A DNA stretch of 64,000 bases from the NCBI RefSeq assembly GCF_003254055.1, contig NZ_QKZT01000003.1, forward strand, positions 124,001-188,000. Reading direction: 5' to 3'. The stretch comes from Algoriphagus chordae. GTDB lineage: Bacteria; Bacteroidota; Bacteroidia; Cytophagales; Cyclobacteriaceae. Both the position numbers and the translations under genes were made by a program. The notes under the pieces were generated by a model that worked only from the letters and a program-made list of their open reading frames with translations, was not told the DNA's origin and ran no database searches. How positions within the stretch are numbered: position 1 is the stretch's first letter; each line of letters begins with the position of its first letter. Below, one piece after another: positions 6,811 through 15,712 of the stretch.

Positions 6811-9270
6811 TCATTTAACTATTTCATAGAATTGCTCTTGATTCTCTGAACTTACGGCAAGTTGATCTAGAACAATCCCTGTTTGATTGACTGATATTTT
6901 CAGGCTGTGTTTCCCGGATTTATCAATGAGAATAGGGTGAGTCACCTTTACAAAATTCCTTAGTACATTTTCCTTCCATTCCTCTGATCTTCCCTGAGTA
7001 TTCAAAGAGAATTCATGGGGCTCCTGATCATCAATTGAGATCCATATCTTTTGATCAAAATTATTTGAATGCGTAGGTAAGAATCGCAGTTCTAGTACAT
7101 ACTTTCCTGGGTTTTGAAGATCGAATTGATATTCCAAGAATGGATTTTCTGATTCAAACAGCTGGTTTGCAAAAGGAAATAGCGTGACAGCGGCATTGCT
7201 GTAACCTAATCCTTCCACTGCTTTCCATTGGTAATTTGCTGTACCTTGGGCTTCTGCATATTCATTCCCTTGGATAAATATAGGCGTAGAAAGAGTAGAA
7301 TTTCCATCGGCATGTTTTTCTACAGGCTTCTCATCTGTCTGGTGATAGCTTGGCATTGAGAAAACAGGAAGATCTCGAGGATGCATAGACATCATTTCAT
7401 TCCACTTACCATTGCTGATTTTTAGGTTATATTCTTCAGTAAGCGCTACAATGTCCTTATAAGCTTGCTGCGATTGCTTAGTGAGTTTCATCTTTTGTTC
7501 AGGACTTGTGCTGAGATAAGATTCCTGAGCAAGAAGAAATTTCTCATTCATGAGCGCTGCTCCTTTTATCGGGTATTCTACCAGTTGGAAATAGGCGTCA
7601 AGACGCTCTTTGGAAAGGGAAGGTTTTATCGCATTTACTTTTTCAACCAACTTAGCATAAGCTTCTAGTCTGTGATTTGCTTCATTGGAGTTAAACTCAG
7701 TTATTCTTGTTGGGGTGATCGGCTCTGTTTGGCTCCATCCCATATATTCGGGTTTGCGCAAAAAAGCCAATCGGTAATATTCGGCAAACACCTTGGCAAT
7801 TTCTTCTCCTTGTTCTTCTCCAAATTCCCGGCGGCTCCATGCCTCCAAATGGGAATCTATGGTGGTTTCAGAGATGCTATTGATGTCCCAGGCTAGGTCG
7901 AGGAAAAACTCTATATCGTATTCAGCAGGCTTAATATCTCCTACGTTGGCAATCCATAGTTTTTTGGCTCCGTTTTGATAGGCTCTGGTCATTTCATACC
8001 AGATCAATCCTGGCTGTGTGGTAGAGAGCCAAAGATGGTCATGAGGTCTACCCCAATAACTCAAATGATAATATACTCCGCTGCCACCTTTTCTGGCCTG
8101 TTCCTGCTCATCGCTTAACCTGCGGATGTAGCCATAATTGTCATCTGTCCATACCAAGGTAATGTCTTCTGGGACTTGTAAGCCATCATTGTACAGATCC
8201 AATACTTCCTTGTAGATTGTAAATGCCTGAGGGATTTCTTCGATAGGTTTGTCGATTGTATTTGACAAAATACTCCGCTGATCCTGAAAAATTTGTTCTA
8301 ATAGTTCAACTCGCTCTTTTTGAGTAGCATTTCCTTGCATTCCCGAATCATGGATTCCCCGCATGCCCATACTAATAATGTTGTTCCCATTTTTGGCTTC
8401 TGTGATTCGCTCCTGCCAATACTGCTTGACGTTTTCACTGTTGGTGAAATAATTGAAATCACCATAGGCTTCCTCATCCCACTCATCCACATTGTTTCGG
8501 AGCATGGGTTCAGCATGTGAGGTACCTATGGAAATGTGATACTTCTCCGCCATTTCCCGATTTCCTGGAATGCTAAAAAACGCCTTGGTGGATGGATGCA
8601 TGGCAGGCCATATGGTATTAGCCTTTAGGCGAAGCAGCAATTGAAAGATTTTCTCGTAAGTTTTGGGGCCAATATCACCAGTCTCTGGTTCGAAGGTTTT
8701 TGCCGCCCAAGGTTGTAATCCCCAATCTTCATCATTCAAAAATATCCCTCTGTATTGCACGGAAGGACCAGCTTCAATTCCATCAACAGGCAATTTTACT
8801 TCGATCTCTTCACTTTTCTCAGGATGAACATCTGCCCACCATTTCCAAGGAGATATACCGATTTGCTCAGCTAGTTCAAAGATTCCATAAACAGTGCCTC
8901 TAATGTCGCTGCCCACGATAAAGAGGTTTTCCTCATGCTTATTGATAAGGAATTTTTCCCATTCACCGCTTAAAGTACTATTGAGGTTTTCGGGTAAAGT
9001 TTCAATTAATGGATCATCAAATTTCCCGATATAAATTCCTTTGTCATCAGGATTGAATTTATCAGTATAGCTAATAGTAATCTCTGTGCCGAGTATGAAT
9101 TCTAAGTCTTCGGCAAGGTCATTTGCAGCCCATTTTACCAATTCATCGGAATTGTGACTGATGTAAATGGATCTGTATGATGAATCTTTATCGATGACAA
9201 AATTCTCGCTTGTATCTGAATTACATGAAAATGAAAAAATTACAAGCAGGTGTAAAACATACTTTTTCAT
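6811..9270 (-). CDS. GH115 family alpha-glucuronidase lipoprotein
   Basis: An 819-residue lipoprotein (signal ending FSFSC, lipobox Cys at about residue 16) of glycoside hydrolase family 115. GH115 enzymes remove 4-O-methyl-glucuronic acid side chains from xylan; the protein probably sits in the periplasm or on the outer membrane. The N-terminal domain (about 25-170), the barrel with YRGIFLNDEDWGLQPWA, LKANTIWPAMHP, TWTDDN-type VWTDDNYGYIRRL and YYHLSYWGRP, and a C-terminal GH115_C-type beta domain (about 640-819) are all recognisable. No SusC/SusD pair lies nearby, so it is not in a classical PUL. It is flanked by two copies of a repeat, which hints at acquisition. Confidence 0.9.
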   Translation of the reverse strand: MKKYVLHLLVIFSFSCNSDTSENFVIDKDSSYRSIYISHNSDELVKWAANDLAEDLEFILGTEITISYTDKFNPDDKGIYIGKFDDPLIETLPENLNSTLSGEWEKFLINKHEENLFIVGSDIRGTVYGIFELAEQIGISPWKWWADVHPEKSEEIEVKLPVDGIEAGPSVQYRGIFLNDEDWGLQPWAAKTFEPETGDIGPKTYEKIFQLLLRLKANTIWPAMHPSTKAFFSIPGNREMAEKYHISIGTSHAEPMLRNNVDEWDEEAYGDFNYFTNSENVKQYWQERITEAKNGNNIISMGMRGIHDSGMQGNATQKERVELLEQIFQDQRSILSNTIDKPIEEIPQAFTIYKEVLDLYNDGLQVPEDITLVWTDDNYGYIRRLSDEQEQARKGGSGVYYHLSYWGRPHDHLWLSTTQPGLIWYEMTRAYQNGAKKLWIANVGDIKPAEYDIEFFLDLAWDINSISETTIDSHLEAWSRREFGEEQGEEIAKVFAEYYRLAFLRKPEYMGWSQTEPITPTRITEFNSNEANHRLEAYAKLVEKVNAIKPSLSKERLDAYFQLVEYPIKGAALMNEKFLLAQESYLSTSPEQKMKLTKQSQQAYKDIVALTEEYNLKISNGKWNEMMSMHPRDLPVFSMPSYHQTDEKPVEKHADGNSTLSTPIFIQGNEYAEAQGTANYQWKAVEGLGYSNAAVTLFPFANQLFESENPFLEYQFDLQNPGKYVLELRFLPTHSNNFDQKIWISIDDQEPHEFSLNTQGRSEEWKENVLRNFVKVTHPILIDKSGKHSLKISVNQTGIVLDQLAVSSENQEQFYEIVK

Positions 9271-9591
9271 AGCTATAGGATAGGTTTTATTAGGTTGATT
9301 CTAAAGGCAGAGATTTATCATAACTGACACAGAGCACTCAAATGGAAGTTTAAATCTAATGGAATTGTGAATCAATTCACAGACATTAAGATTTAGCTTA
9401 AATCAGCTAATTATGTGACCATATTACTTTCGTCAAAATTTTTTTGGGGGTAATAAACCTCTGACGTTCTGAGTGTTCTCACACACGGTTTTTACCTAGG
9501 ATTAATAAAGTGAGTGATGATACTAACTCTGGCGGTAAAGAATATTATAAAACAGAAATTAGCAAAATAGATTTTGACCCTACAATTTTAA
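9271..9591. other. Non-coding stretch upstream of the GH115 gene
   Basis: Apart from repeat copy B (9469-9535) I see no gene and no consensus -7 box. The sequence is AT-rich, like the decayed region that follows. Confidence 0.5.
9469..9535 (+). repeat. ~67-bp hairpin repeat, copy B
   Basis: Aligns end to end with the element at 6707-6776: CTGAGTGTTCTCACACACGG, then ATTAAT, then AAGTGAGTGATGATACTAAC and GGCGG occur in the same order and spacing. It is more decayed than copy A; its hairpins are imperfect. Confidence 0.55.
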
Positions 9592-9732
9592 AGTATTTCA
9601 ACTTATGGATATGAAGTGGAAAGTGCTGACTCCGCAGTATTGTCAGGTAAGCGTGAAATCACATTAAAGATGGCTCAAAAGCTCAAAAATTTTTTCAGTA
9701 TTCCCGCTGAAGTGTTTCTTCATAACTCCTAA
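9592..9732 (+). pseudogene. Remnant of a HigA-like (XRE) antitoxin
   Basis: A 46-codon open stretch without a start codon, bounded upstream by an in-frame TAA at 9589, encodes a tail with VLSGKREITLKMAQKLKNFF and IPAEVFL. This is the C-terminal half of the helix-turn-helix domain of HigA-type antitoxins, where NGKREINLxMAKKL...IPAE is typical. The N-terminal helices are missing and no toxin gene lies next to it. It ends tail to tail with the minus-strand lipoprotein (4-base overlap). A decayed toxin-antitoxin locus is the simplest reading. Confidence 0.55.
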
Positions 9733-10136
9733 TCTTTAATCAATCGGTACAGGTCTATATATTTGTCAGAAGTTGCAGAACGATAATCTCGTGAAAACTC
9801 CAGAGAACTACCAGTTTTTGTCAATTTGTATTCCCCTGAAAGAATTAAAGTCCAATCAAATTCGGCAGTCCAAGGACACTCATTCTGAAAAGTTATTTTT
9901 TTGCCATCTATGGCGTAGGTGCCTTTGCAAAGTGCTGGATATTTTGGATAATCTCCAAACCCGCTCCATCTATTGCCATCAAATGTCAATGTAATATTCG
10001 CAATTTCACTGTCACCCAAATCCCTTTGGAATGTGCCACTGAATGTGCCTTCCTGAAACTTTTGTTCTAATTGCCCATCTTCGCTGCAACTAGATAGTAT
10101 TAATAGAAAGAAGAGGATATATGGAACTTCGCGCAT
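9729..10136 (-). CDS. Hypothetical small lipoprotein
   Basis: A 135-residue protein with a lipoprotein signal (LLILSSC, Cys at about residue 17). The mature part alternates short beta-like strands (FSGTFQRD, ITLTFDGNRWSGFG, GTYAIDGKKITFQ, WTLILSGEYKLT), as in small lipocalin-like lipoproteins of Bacteroidota. I do not recognise a family and assign no function. Two Cys (in LCKGTY and NECPW) could form a disulfide. It stands alone between the antitoxin remnant and a divergent lipoprotein gene. Confidence 0.7.
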   Translation of the reverse strand: MREVPYILFFLLILSSCSEDGQLEQKFQEGTFSGTFQRDLGDSEIANITLTFDGNRWSGFGDYPKYPALCKGTYAIDGKKITFQNECPWTAEFDWTLILSGEYKLTKTGSSLEFSRDYRSATSDKYIDLYRLIKD

Positions 10137-10272
10137 TTTAAAACTGGGTTGTCTTTAATAAACGTAGTTGAGTAGTCAAACGCTACTTTCCTATTTTGCA
10201 GGTAAGCGAAAATACGACTTTACTCTATCATATATTAATTGCAGAAGTTATATTGTTAGTAAATCAAAACCT

Positions 10273-11406
10273 ATGAAGAATTTTTTATTACTTCTTTTAG
10301 CTGCTATAGTCGCTTGCAGCGAAAAGACACAAGAAACACAATCAGATGCCTATGTTCCCGACCTGGTGATTGCAGATAGCTTGGTGATTGATAACCTGAC
10401 CCAACTGACTTTTATAGATGTGAAGGAGGATCATTCTGAATATTTATTTTATGATTTTAAAACGAGTGAGTTTTTTAGAATAGGTAAATCTGGAGAAATA
10501 ATCCTTAAGGCTAATCGAAGTGAAGATGGAAAGGATAGTTATAAATCAAGCTATTTTTCTACCGCTCATTACTTGAAAAATGATCGCATTTTAGTGTTGA
10601 CCTATGCACTAGCATCAATTTATGATCTTGATTTTAATCTGATAGAATCTAAAAATGTCGATTTTGAGTTGATTACAAGAACCGGTGGTGGAAGTAGAGC
10701 GGCGCTTACTTCAGGGGATTATTTATATACTTTCTCGCTTGATACCGACGGCGATGTTGATACAATAGTTGGATCTGAAGAGTTCAGTATTGCGTATCCA
10801 TTTATGAGAATTAGAGATATCAATATATTCGATACGTTGTACACGAGCTTCATTCCGAAAGAAACTCAAATGGCAGTAAACCCTGGGCTATACAACAATT
10901 TAGATCCTATAGTAAAAATAATAAAGGATGAGATGTATGTGCTTTTCCCAAATTCACCTGAAATGTACGTGTATGATTTTCCTGCATTGAATTTGAAAAC
11001 TTCATGGGATCTGAATCCTGGAGATAATTACAAACAAACTTTACCGCAGGATCCTGATATTAATTTTGATGGCTTCCTGAAAGAGCTAGCTGGTTCACAA
11101 TACAAAGCTTTCACTTTCTCCAATGGAAATCTTTTAACCATATATGAAGGAGCCGCTCCGCAGGATGAAGTGGATAAGTTGCCAAAGGAATATATAGGAG
11201 GTCCTGAATTTACTGAAATGGCGGAGAAATATAAAAACAAAACTTACTATCAGATTTTCAAGGATGAGAAAAAATTATGGGAAGGTTTTTGGGATATTAA
11301 TCTTATGTCAGTGCGTGACATTCTCTATTCTAATGCTAAGCCTGGCGAAGATCCCGACGCTGTGGAGAAGGATATGCAGACCTATTATTTTTATGAGTTG
11401 AGATAA
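10273..11406 (+). CDS. DUF4221-like beta-propeller lipoprotein
   Basis: A 377-residue lipoprotein (signal MKNFLLLLLAAIVAC). The pattern of repeated short strands with aspartate turns, length and opening (LTFIDVKEDHSEYLFYDFKT) resemble DUF4221 or 6-bladed-propeller proteins common in Cytophagales; their role is unknown. The frame is open 35 codons further upstream (10168), but that extension lacks signal-peptide character and the ATG at 10273 gives a perfect lipoprotein leader. It ends 12 bases before the next lipoprotein gene, so the two may be co-transcribed. Confidence 0.65.
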   Translation: MKNFLLLLLAAIVACSEKTQETQSDAYVPDLVIADSLVIDNLTQLTFIDVKEDHSEYLFYDFKTSEFFRIGKSGEIILKANRSEDGKDSYKSSYFSTAHYLKNDRILVLTYALASIYDLDFNLIESKNVDFELITRTGGGSRAALTSGDYLYTFSLDTDGDVDTIVGSEEFSIAYPFMRIRDINIFDTLYTSFIPKETQMAVNPGLYNNLDPIVKIIKDEMYVLFPNSPEMYVYDFPALNLKTSWDLNPGDNYKQTLPQDPDINFDGFLKELAGSQYKAFTFSNGNLLTIYEGAAPQDEVDKLPKEYIGGPEFTEMAEKYKNKTYYQIFKDEKKLWEGFWDINLMSVRDILYSNAKPGEDPDAVEKDMQTYYFYELR

Positions 11407-11418
11407 GTAGAATTATAG

Positions 11419-12420
11419 ATGAAAAAATCCCTATTGCTAGCTTTTCTGACGATTCTATGCACTACTTCTTGCTCAGAATCTGAGTCAAATTCACAATATG
11501 TCAATACAGTGACTGGCTCAATACCCATAGATTCCATGGGACTTACACTGATTCATGAGCATATGCTGGTGGATTTTATAGGTGCGGATTCTGTCTCTCC
11601 AGCACGTTATGATCAAGAGGAGGTGATTGCTAAAGTTCTGCCTTATCTACTGGAGGTGAAAAAGTACGGGGTGAAAACGATTTTTGACTGTACGCCTTCC
11701 TATTTGGCAAAGGATCCTGTTCTGCTTAGAAAACTCAGTGAGCAATCAGGAATTCAACTTATCACTAACACTGGGTTTTATGGTGCAGTAGGAGGTAAGT
11801 ATTTGCCTGATTTTGCTTTTGAGGAAACTGCTGAAGAGCAGGCGAATCGCTGGATCGAAGAATTTGAAAATGGAATTGGAGATACAGGCATCAAACCTGG
11901 CTTCATCAAGATCTCTGTAAACGAAGAATCGCCACTACGTGATATGGATGCGAAGCTCGTCAAAGCTGCTGGAATAACTCATCAAAAAACAGGTTTGCAA
12001 ATAGCTTCGCACACAGGAACTTGGGCTACAGCCAAGCAGGAAGTGGAAATTTTACAGGAAATGGGAATTGATCCTTCCGCGTTTGTTTGGGTACATGCGC
12101 AGGCAGAAGAGGATTTCGAGAATTACCTAGAAGCTGCTAAGACGGGCGTTTGGATCAGCTTAGATGGGATTGGTTGGAGCGTGGACGAATATGTCGCTCG
12201 CTTACTTTTTGCCAAGGAAAATGGATTTTTAGATCAGGTGCTGATTTCCCATGATGCAGGTTGGTACGATCCCGCCAAACCTATGGGCGGAGATTTTCAG
12301 CCTTTTACTAATATTTTTGAGATACTGATACCTGATTTGAATGACAAGGGATATGATGAAGATGATTGGAAACTACTTTTGGAAGAGAATCCGAAGCGCG
12401 CTTTTGGGCTTAGAAATTGA
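11419..12420 (+). CDS. Phosphotriesterase-family amidohydrolase, lipoprotein
   Basis: A 333-residue exported lipoprotein (signal ending TTSC, Cys18) with the phosphotriesterase TIM-barrel. All metal-site residues are present: His46 and His48 (LIHEHML), the bridging carboxylated Lys164 (GFIKISVNE), His198 (ASHTGT), His226 (VHAQAE) and Asp279 (SHDAGWY). The substrate is unknown; many members are lactonases or esterases rather than organophosphate hydrolases. An exported lipid-anchored form suggests a periplasmic substrate. Confidence 0.85.
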   Translation: MKKSLLLAFLTILCTTSCSESESNSQYVNTVTGSIPIDSMGLTLIHEHMLVDFIGADSVSPARYDQEEVIAKVLPYLLEVKKYGVKTIFDCTPSYLAKDPVLLRKLSEQSGIQLITNTGFYGAVGGKYLPDFAFEETAEEQANRWIEEFENGIGDTGIKPGFIKISVNEESPLRDMDAKLVKAAGITHQKTGLQIASHTGTWATAKQEVEILQEMGIDPSAFVWVHAQAEEDFENYLEAAKTGVWISLDGIGWSVDEYVARLLFAKENGFLDQVLISHDAGWYDPAKPMGGDFQPFTNIFEILIPDLNDKGYDEDDWKLLLEENPKRAFGLRN

Positions 12421-12479
12421 ATGTCCCTGATTTCTTGTTCAGCTACACAAGCTGCTAAGTAGATCATTCAATTTAGTGC

Positions 12480-13385
12480 CTAAATTTTTTCAAATACTAG
12501 TCGGTAATGTTCCATGATTTCTTTCTCAAAACACACCCTATTTGGGCTTATTTTAAAAACTTCTACTTGATGTCTAAAGTCCTTCGTAGTAATGTATCTA
12601 GGTAATAATGAGGCGTAAAGCCAATATTTCTTCAAGCTGAACTTTCGGAATTTCTTTCTCCATTGTCCGATAGTTTCGATATAGTCTAGCCTGCCGCTGC
12701 TTTGAGATATAAGTTTAAAATGTGGGGCGGCATTTCGTATCACCATTTCTGGCCCATACGGAAGCCAGGAGCCTGGAAATTCTTCGATCATTAAGGCCAA
12801 AACATGTGCAGCAGATCCCTTTTCAGCATTTATATCTATATCCTTGAAGTCGATCATGTTCTTGCCAAAAGTCATGGTTTGCATGTAAAACCTTCCTCCT
12901 TTGGGCAAAAGATTATATAAGGTTTGGAAAAAGTCACTGTAAACCTGCTCTTGTTTCCCTGCTTTCCATTGCTCTACAGAACAAAAATGCTCTAGTCCAC
13001 CTATACAGGAAATAGCATCAAAAGTCCCGAAATCCTCTGGTTTTACAGTTCGACAATCTTTCACAATCACGTTCATGCCATTTTTTTGGCAAGCCTTTGC
13101 TTGTCCTTCTGAAAGTGTCAAACCCATCACTGTGGCATCTCTTTCCTTAATGCAATACGTAATAAAAGGCCCCCAGCCACATGCCATATCCAATACCTTA
13201 CTTCCTTTTGTGATGTTAAGGCTATCGGCGATAAATTTATGTTTGGCCTTTTGAGCTTCTTCTAAAGACATAGAAAAATCACCATCATATTTGGCACCAC
13301 TGTAATCACCAGTCTCGCCAATACTTAAGCGAAATATGTTATCGATGGTAGTATAGGTAAAATCAAGATCTTGTTTATCTGCCAT
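12480..13385 (-). CDS. SAM-dependent methyltransferase, cyclopropane-fatty-acid synthase family
   Basis: A 301-residue protein with the SAM-binding loop VLDMACGWGPF (residues 64-74) and the motifs GLTLSEGQ and IGGLEHF seen in the cyclopropane-fatty-acyl-phospholipid synthase superfamily. Those enzymes methylate unsaturated acyl chains or related lipids. It is shorter than E. coli Cfa (about 380) because it lacks the N-terminal domain, closer to mycobacterial CmaA in size. The actual lipid substrate is not evident. It is convergent with the phosphotriesterase gene, with no obvious terminator between them. Confidence 0.8.
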   Translation of the reverse strand: MADKQDLDFTYTTIDNIFRLSIGETGDYSGAKYDGDFSMSLEEAQKAKHKFIADSLNITKGSKVLDMACGWGPFITYCIKERDATVMGLTLSEGQAKACQKNGMNVIVKDCRTVKPEDFGTFDAISCIGGLEHFCSVEQWKAGKQEQVYSDFFQTLYNLLPKGGRFYMQTMTFGKNMIDFKDIDINAEKGSAAHVLALMIEEFPGSWLPYGPEMVIRNAAPHFKLISQSSGRLDYIETIGQWRKKFRKFSLKKYWLYASLLPRYITTKDFRHQVEVFKISPNRVCFEKEIMEHYRLVFEKI

Positions 13386-13711
13386 GTTTCAATTTCTTAA
13401 GGGAACTAAAAATCACGCTAAAAAGGAACTGTCCTTCTATTTAGACAATATTCTCTTCGTTTCTTAAGATAGTTGGAAAAAATGGTAGCTGATCAAAAAT
13501 ATAGTGAAGTGTTTTTAAGCCAAATCAATAGGGATGCTGCTGATGGATAATTCGGTAGTAGTTCTTGATTTTTGAAAATGTTCTATGATCAATGATCAAA
13601 CTCAATTTTCAATCATCAAATTTGACTAATGATGACCATCGTTTTTGCTATAGTTTCATTAATGAAATAGGATCTACTAAGGTAGAATCGCTATGCCGTT
13701 GCGGGGTCATT
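13386..13711. other. Gene-free spacer
   Basis: No ORF with family features. It contains TCAATGATCAA next to ACTCAATTTTCAA (13589-13612), which recurs inverted at 30601-30632. No convincing promoter or terminator seen. Confidence 0.5.
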
Positions 13712-15421
13712 CTAAAGTTTAGGCACCTGAGACTTGATCGCTGCTTTTGCTAATGCTATTTTTTTCAGTGTTTTCTCATCATCAGCAGCTACCAAATCTT
13801 TGATCGAATCTATAGCCTTCGCATAATAGTCCGTCCAAGTGTCTAAGATCAATTGCTCATCTTCTTTGGATCCTCCATCTGCAATCGCTTTTTTGCTAAG
13901 TTGAACTTCTGTCAGTAATCGTATCTGGGCCTTTGCTGTGATCATAGCTATCATGTGATCTACAGTTTTAGCATCTGCATTCAGTAAGGTATATGCAGAC
14001 ACTAATGCCCCTGTGCCCACATTGACCATTGTTTTCTGAGAAACTTTGTCCAAGCGATCATTGTCCGTGTGGTAAAACTGATCAGTAAAGTGCCAAAGCA
14101 ACAATCCTGGGATATCGGCTTGCAAAAATGGTGTATGATCAGAACCACCTTCGAAAGGATTGGTTTTCACTACCCAGTTGGCGTATTCTCCCTGAGCTTC
14201 GAAGTTGGTCAGGATAAAATCATTCAAATAATGAGGCTTCATGTCTTCGACTTTCAATGGTCTACCTCCCCATTCGCTGTGTTTGTCCTCTCCACGTGTC
14301 CAGATTGCACTCGGATCAGGCATCTTTTCTATCAGGAATGTTCCACCAGTGACATCTGTATTTTCACCGACCATATCCAGAGAAATCCCCCAGTTGATTG
14401 CCACAACTCGCTTATCTTCTTCCTGTATATATCTGCGAGTTGATACGATCTCATCTCCCCAAAGGAAGGTTAGGGTTCGCTTCAGATCCAATTTCCCTTT
14501 TTTCATCAAATCAGCAGTAATACTTGCCATTTCCAATTGGGTGCCAACTCCAGTAGCATTATCGTTTGCTCCAGGTTCTTGGATGTGAGCTGAGAAAACC
14601 AAGCTTTCCAAAGGCAATTCAGATCCAATTATATTTGCTACAATCGTTAGTTCTTCAGAATCATAAATCTTCGTCTCCATCTTTGCCAACACTTCTACCT
14701 TGCCTTTTGCTAGCTCAGCTTTCAATTTTTCTTTGGCTTCAAAAGAAAGTGCCATTGCCCAGGTAGGATTATCGGCATCGTATCTCATTCCACGAAACTG
14801 AATAGAGGTAACGTTTTTCTCAGCCTGCAAATAGCTTGGCATGTCATAAGTGAGCATTCCCAGCGCTTTGCCTTTACCTACCTCAGCTTGTAAAAGTCTA
14901 CTTGAAACCTTATCCGAAAAGAGAATTTTACCCTGAAGATCCTTTTTGCTTAGATCATCTTTGCTCTCAATATATATCACCTCGCCTGTGACTCCTACTG
15001 ATGGAGTAGAACTGGAATACATATAAGGCATATTCCTGTTGGTAACTGAGGAAAGTAAATTTTCAGAGGAACCGATGATTTTCAAAGAAGCAGAAACTGG
15101 CTCCCAAGTCGGTTGACGCATATCTCGCGTTTCGATTCTATAGGTGAAGCGATCGGAGTCTTTTGCATTTTCTTCCAGGACATAACCCGCAGCTTCCAGC
15201 TTCTCCGCGATTCGATATACAGTATTATTGAAACCGGTATTTCCCGCAACTCTCCAATATTGCTCCACATATCCTACGGTTTCATAAGCCAAATCACCCT
15301 TAAATTCTGGTCTTATCAACTTAAAATAAGGATCGGTAACTTTCTGAAGCGGAGCATTTTGAGCAAAAGAAATAGTACTGAGAATAAGCAAAAAGAGAGG
15401 GAGGATAACTTTGGTTTTCAT
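13712..15421 (-). CDS. M28 family metallopeptidase (exported)
   Basis: A 569-residue secreted zinc peptidase. It has a signal peptide (MKTKVILPLFLLILSTISFA), a PA-like insert (about 130-260) and the M28 core with AHIQEPGANDNATGVG (metal ligands), FLWGDEIVSTRRY, SLDMVGE and SDHTPFLQADIPGLL followed by HFTDQFYHTDNDRL. The first ligand motif is HIQ rather than the usual HxD, a small deviation. The frame continues to a TTG at 15439, but the ATG at 15421 gives a clean leader. Probably releases N-terminal amino acids from peptides in the periplasm. Standalone gene. Confidence 0.85.
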   Translation of the reverse strand: MKTKVILPLFLLILSTISFAQNAPLQKVTDPYFKLIRPEFKGDLAYETVGYVEQYWRVAGNTGFNNTVYRIAEKLEAAGYVLEENAKDSDRFTYRIETRDMRQPTWEPVSASLKIIGSSENLLSSVTNRNMPYMYSSSTPSVGVTGEVIYIESKDDLSKKDLQGKILFSDKVSSRLLQAEVGKGKALGMLTYDMPSYLQAEKNVTSIQFRGMRYDADNPTWAMALSFEAKEKLKAELAKGKVEVLAKMETKIYDSEELTIVANIIGSELPLESLVFSAHIQEPGANDNATGVGTQLEMASITADLMKKGKLDLKRTLTFLWGDEIVSTRRYIQEEDKRVVAINWGISLDMVGENTDVTGGTFLIEKMPDPSAIWTRGEDKHSEWGGRPLKVEDMKPHYLNDFILTNFEAQGEYANWVVKTNPFEGGSDHTPFLQADIPGLLLWHFTDQFYHTDNDRLDKVSQKTMVNVGTGALVSAYTLLNADAKTVDHMIAMITAKAQIRLLTEVQLSKKAIADGGSKEDEQLILDTWTDYYAKAIDSIKDLVAADDEKTLKKIALAKAAIKSQVPKL

Positions 15422-15520
15422 ATTAACAAGTGACTTCAAGTTGGTTTAATGATGCTAGATACTATATTCTTCGCTGAAATGAATAACTGTTTAGATATTT
15501 ACGAATAGATGATGTGTCAG

Positions 15521-15597
15521 TTCGAGCGGAGTCGAGAACCTGGCATATTCGTAAAATGGTAAAGTGGAAATGGCTTCGACTTCGCTCAGCCTGACCT
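15521..15597. repeat. Interspersed inverted repeat pair upstream of guaA
   Basis: GTCAGTTCGAGCGGAGTCGA and, about 50 bases on, CTTCGACTTCGCTCAGCCTG face each other as imperfect inverted arms (about 16 of 22 positions pair). Both are of a type repeated widely between genes in Bacteroidota, by recollection. No coding potential. Confidence 0.5.
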
Positions 15598-15701
15598 TAA
15601 TCCATTATCTTCCTATACATACCATAATCCTCCAATACCTCTTCGCCAAACATTATTCTGTAAAATTTCTCAGATCATTTCCTCAGTTTGTCTGACCTGA
15701 T

Positions 15702-15709
15702 TACCTTTG
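15702..15709 (+). promoter_or_regulatory. -7 box TACCTTTG directly before guaA
   Basis: TACCTTTG matches the -7 consensus TAnnTTTG and ends only 3 bases before the ATG at 15713. If used, transcription would start at or next to the start codon, giving a leaderless or near-leaderless guaA message. A TTTG lies at 15687-15690 but only 11 bases away, so the -33 element is not canonical. Confidence 0.4.
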
Positions 15710-15712
15710 CGC

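Noticed and set aside
7465..8903. Several plus-strand open frames of 60-75 residues inside the GH115 gene
   Set aside because: They are antisense shadows of a well-supported coding sequence and show no domain features.
10168..10272. N-terminal extension of the DUF4221-like protein with FAGKRKYDF resembling the antitoxin GKRE motif
   Set aside because: The likeness is limited to a few residues and the downstream ATG gives a proper lipoprotein leader; too weak to call a second antitoxin remnant.
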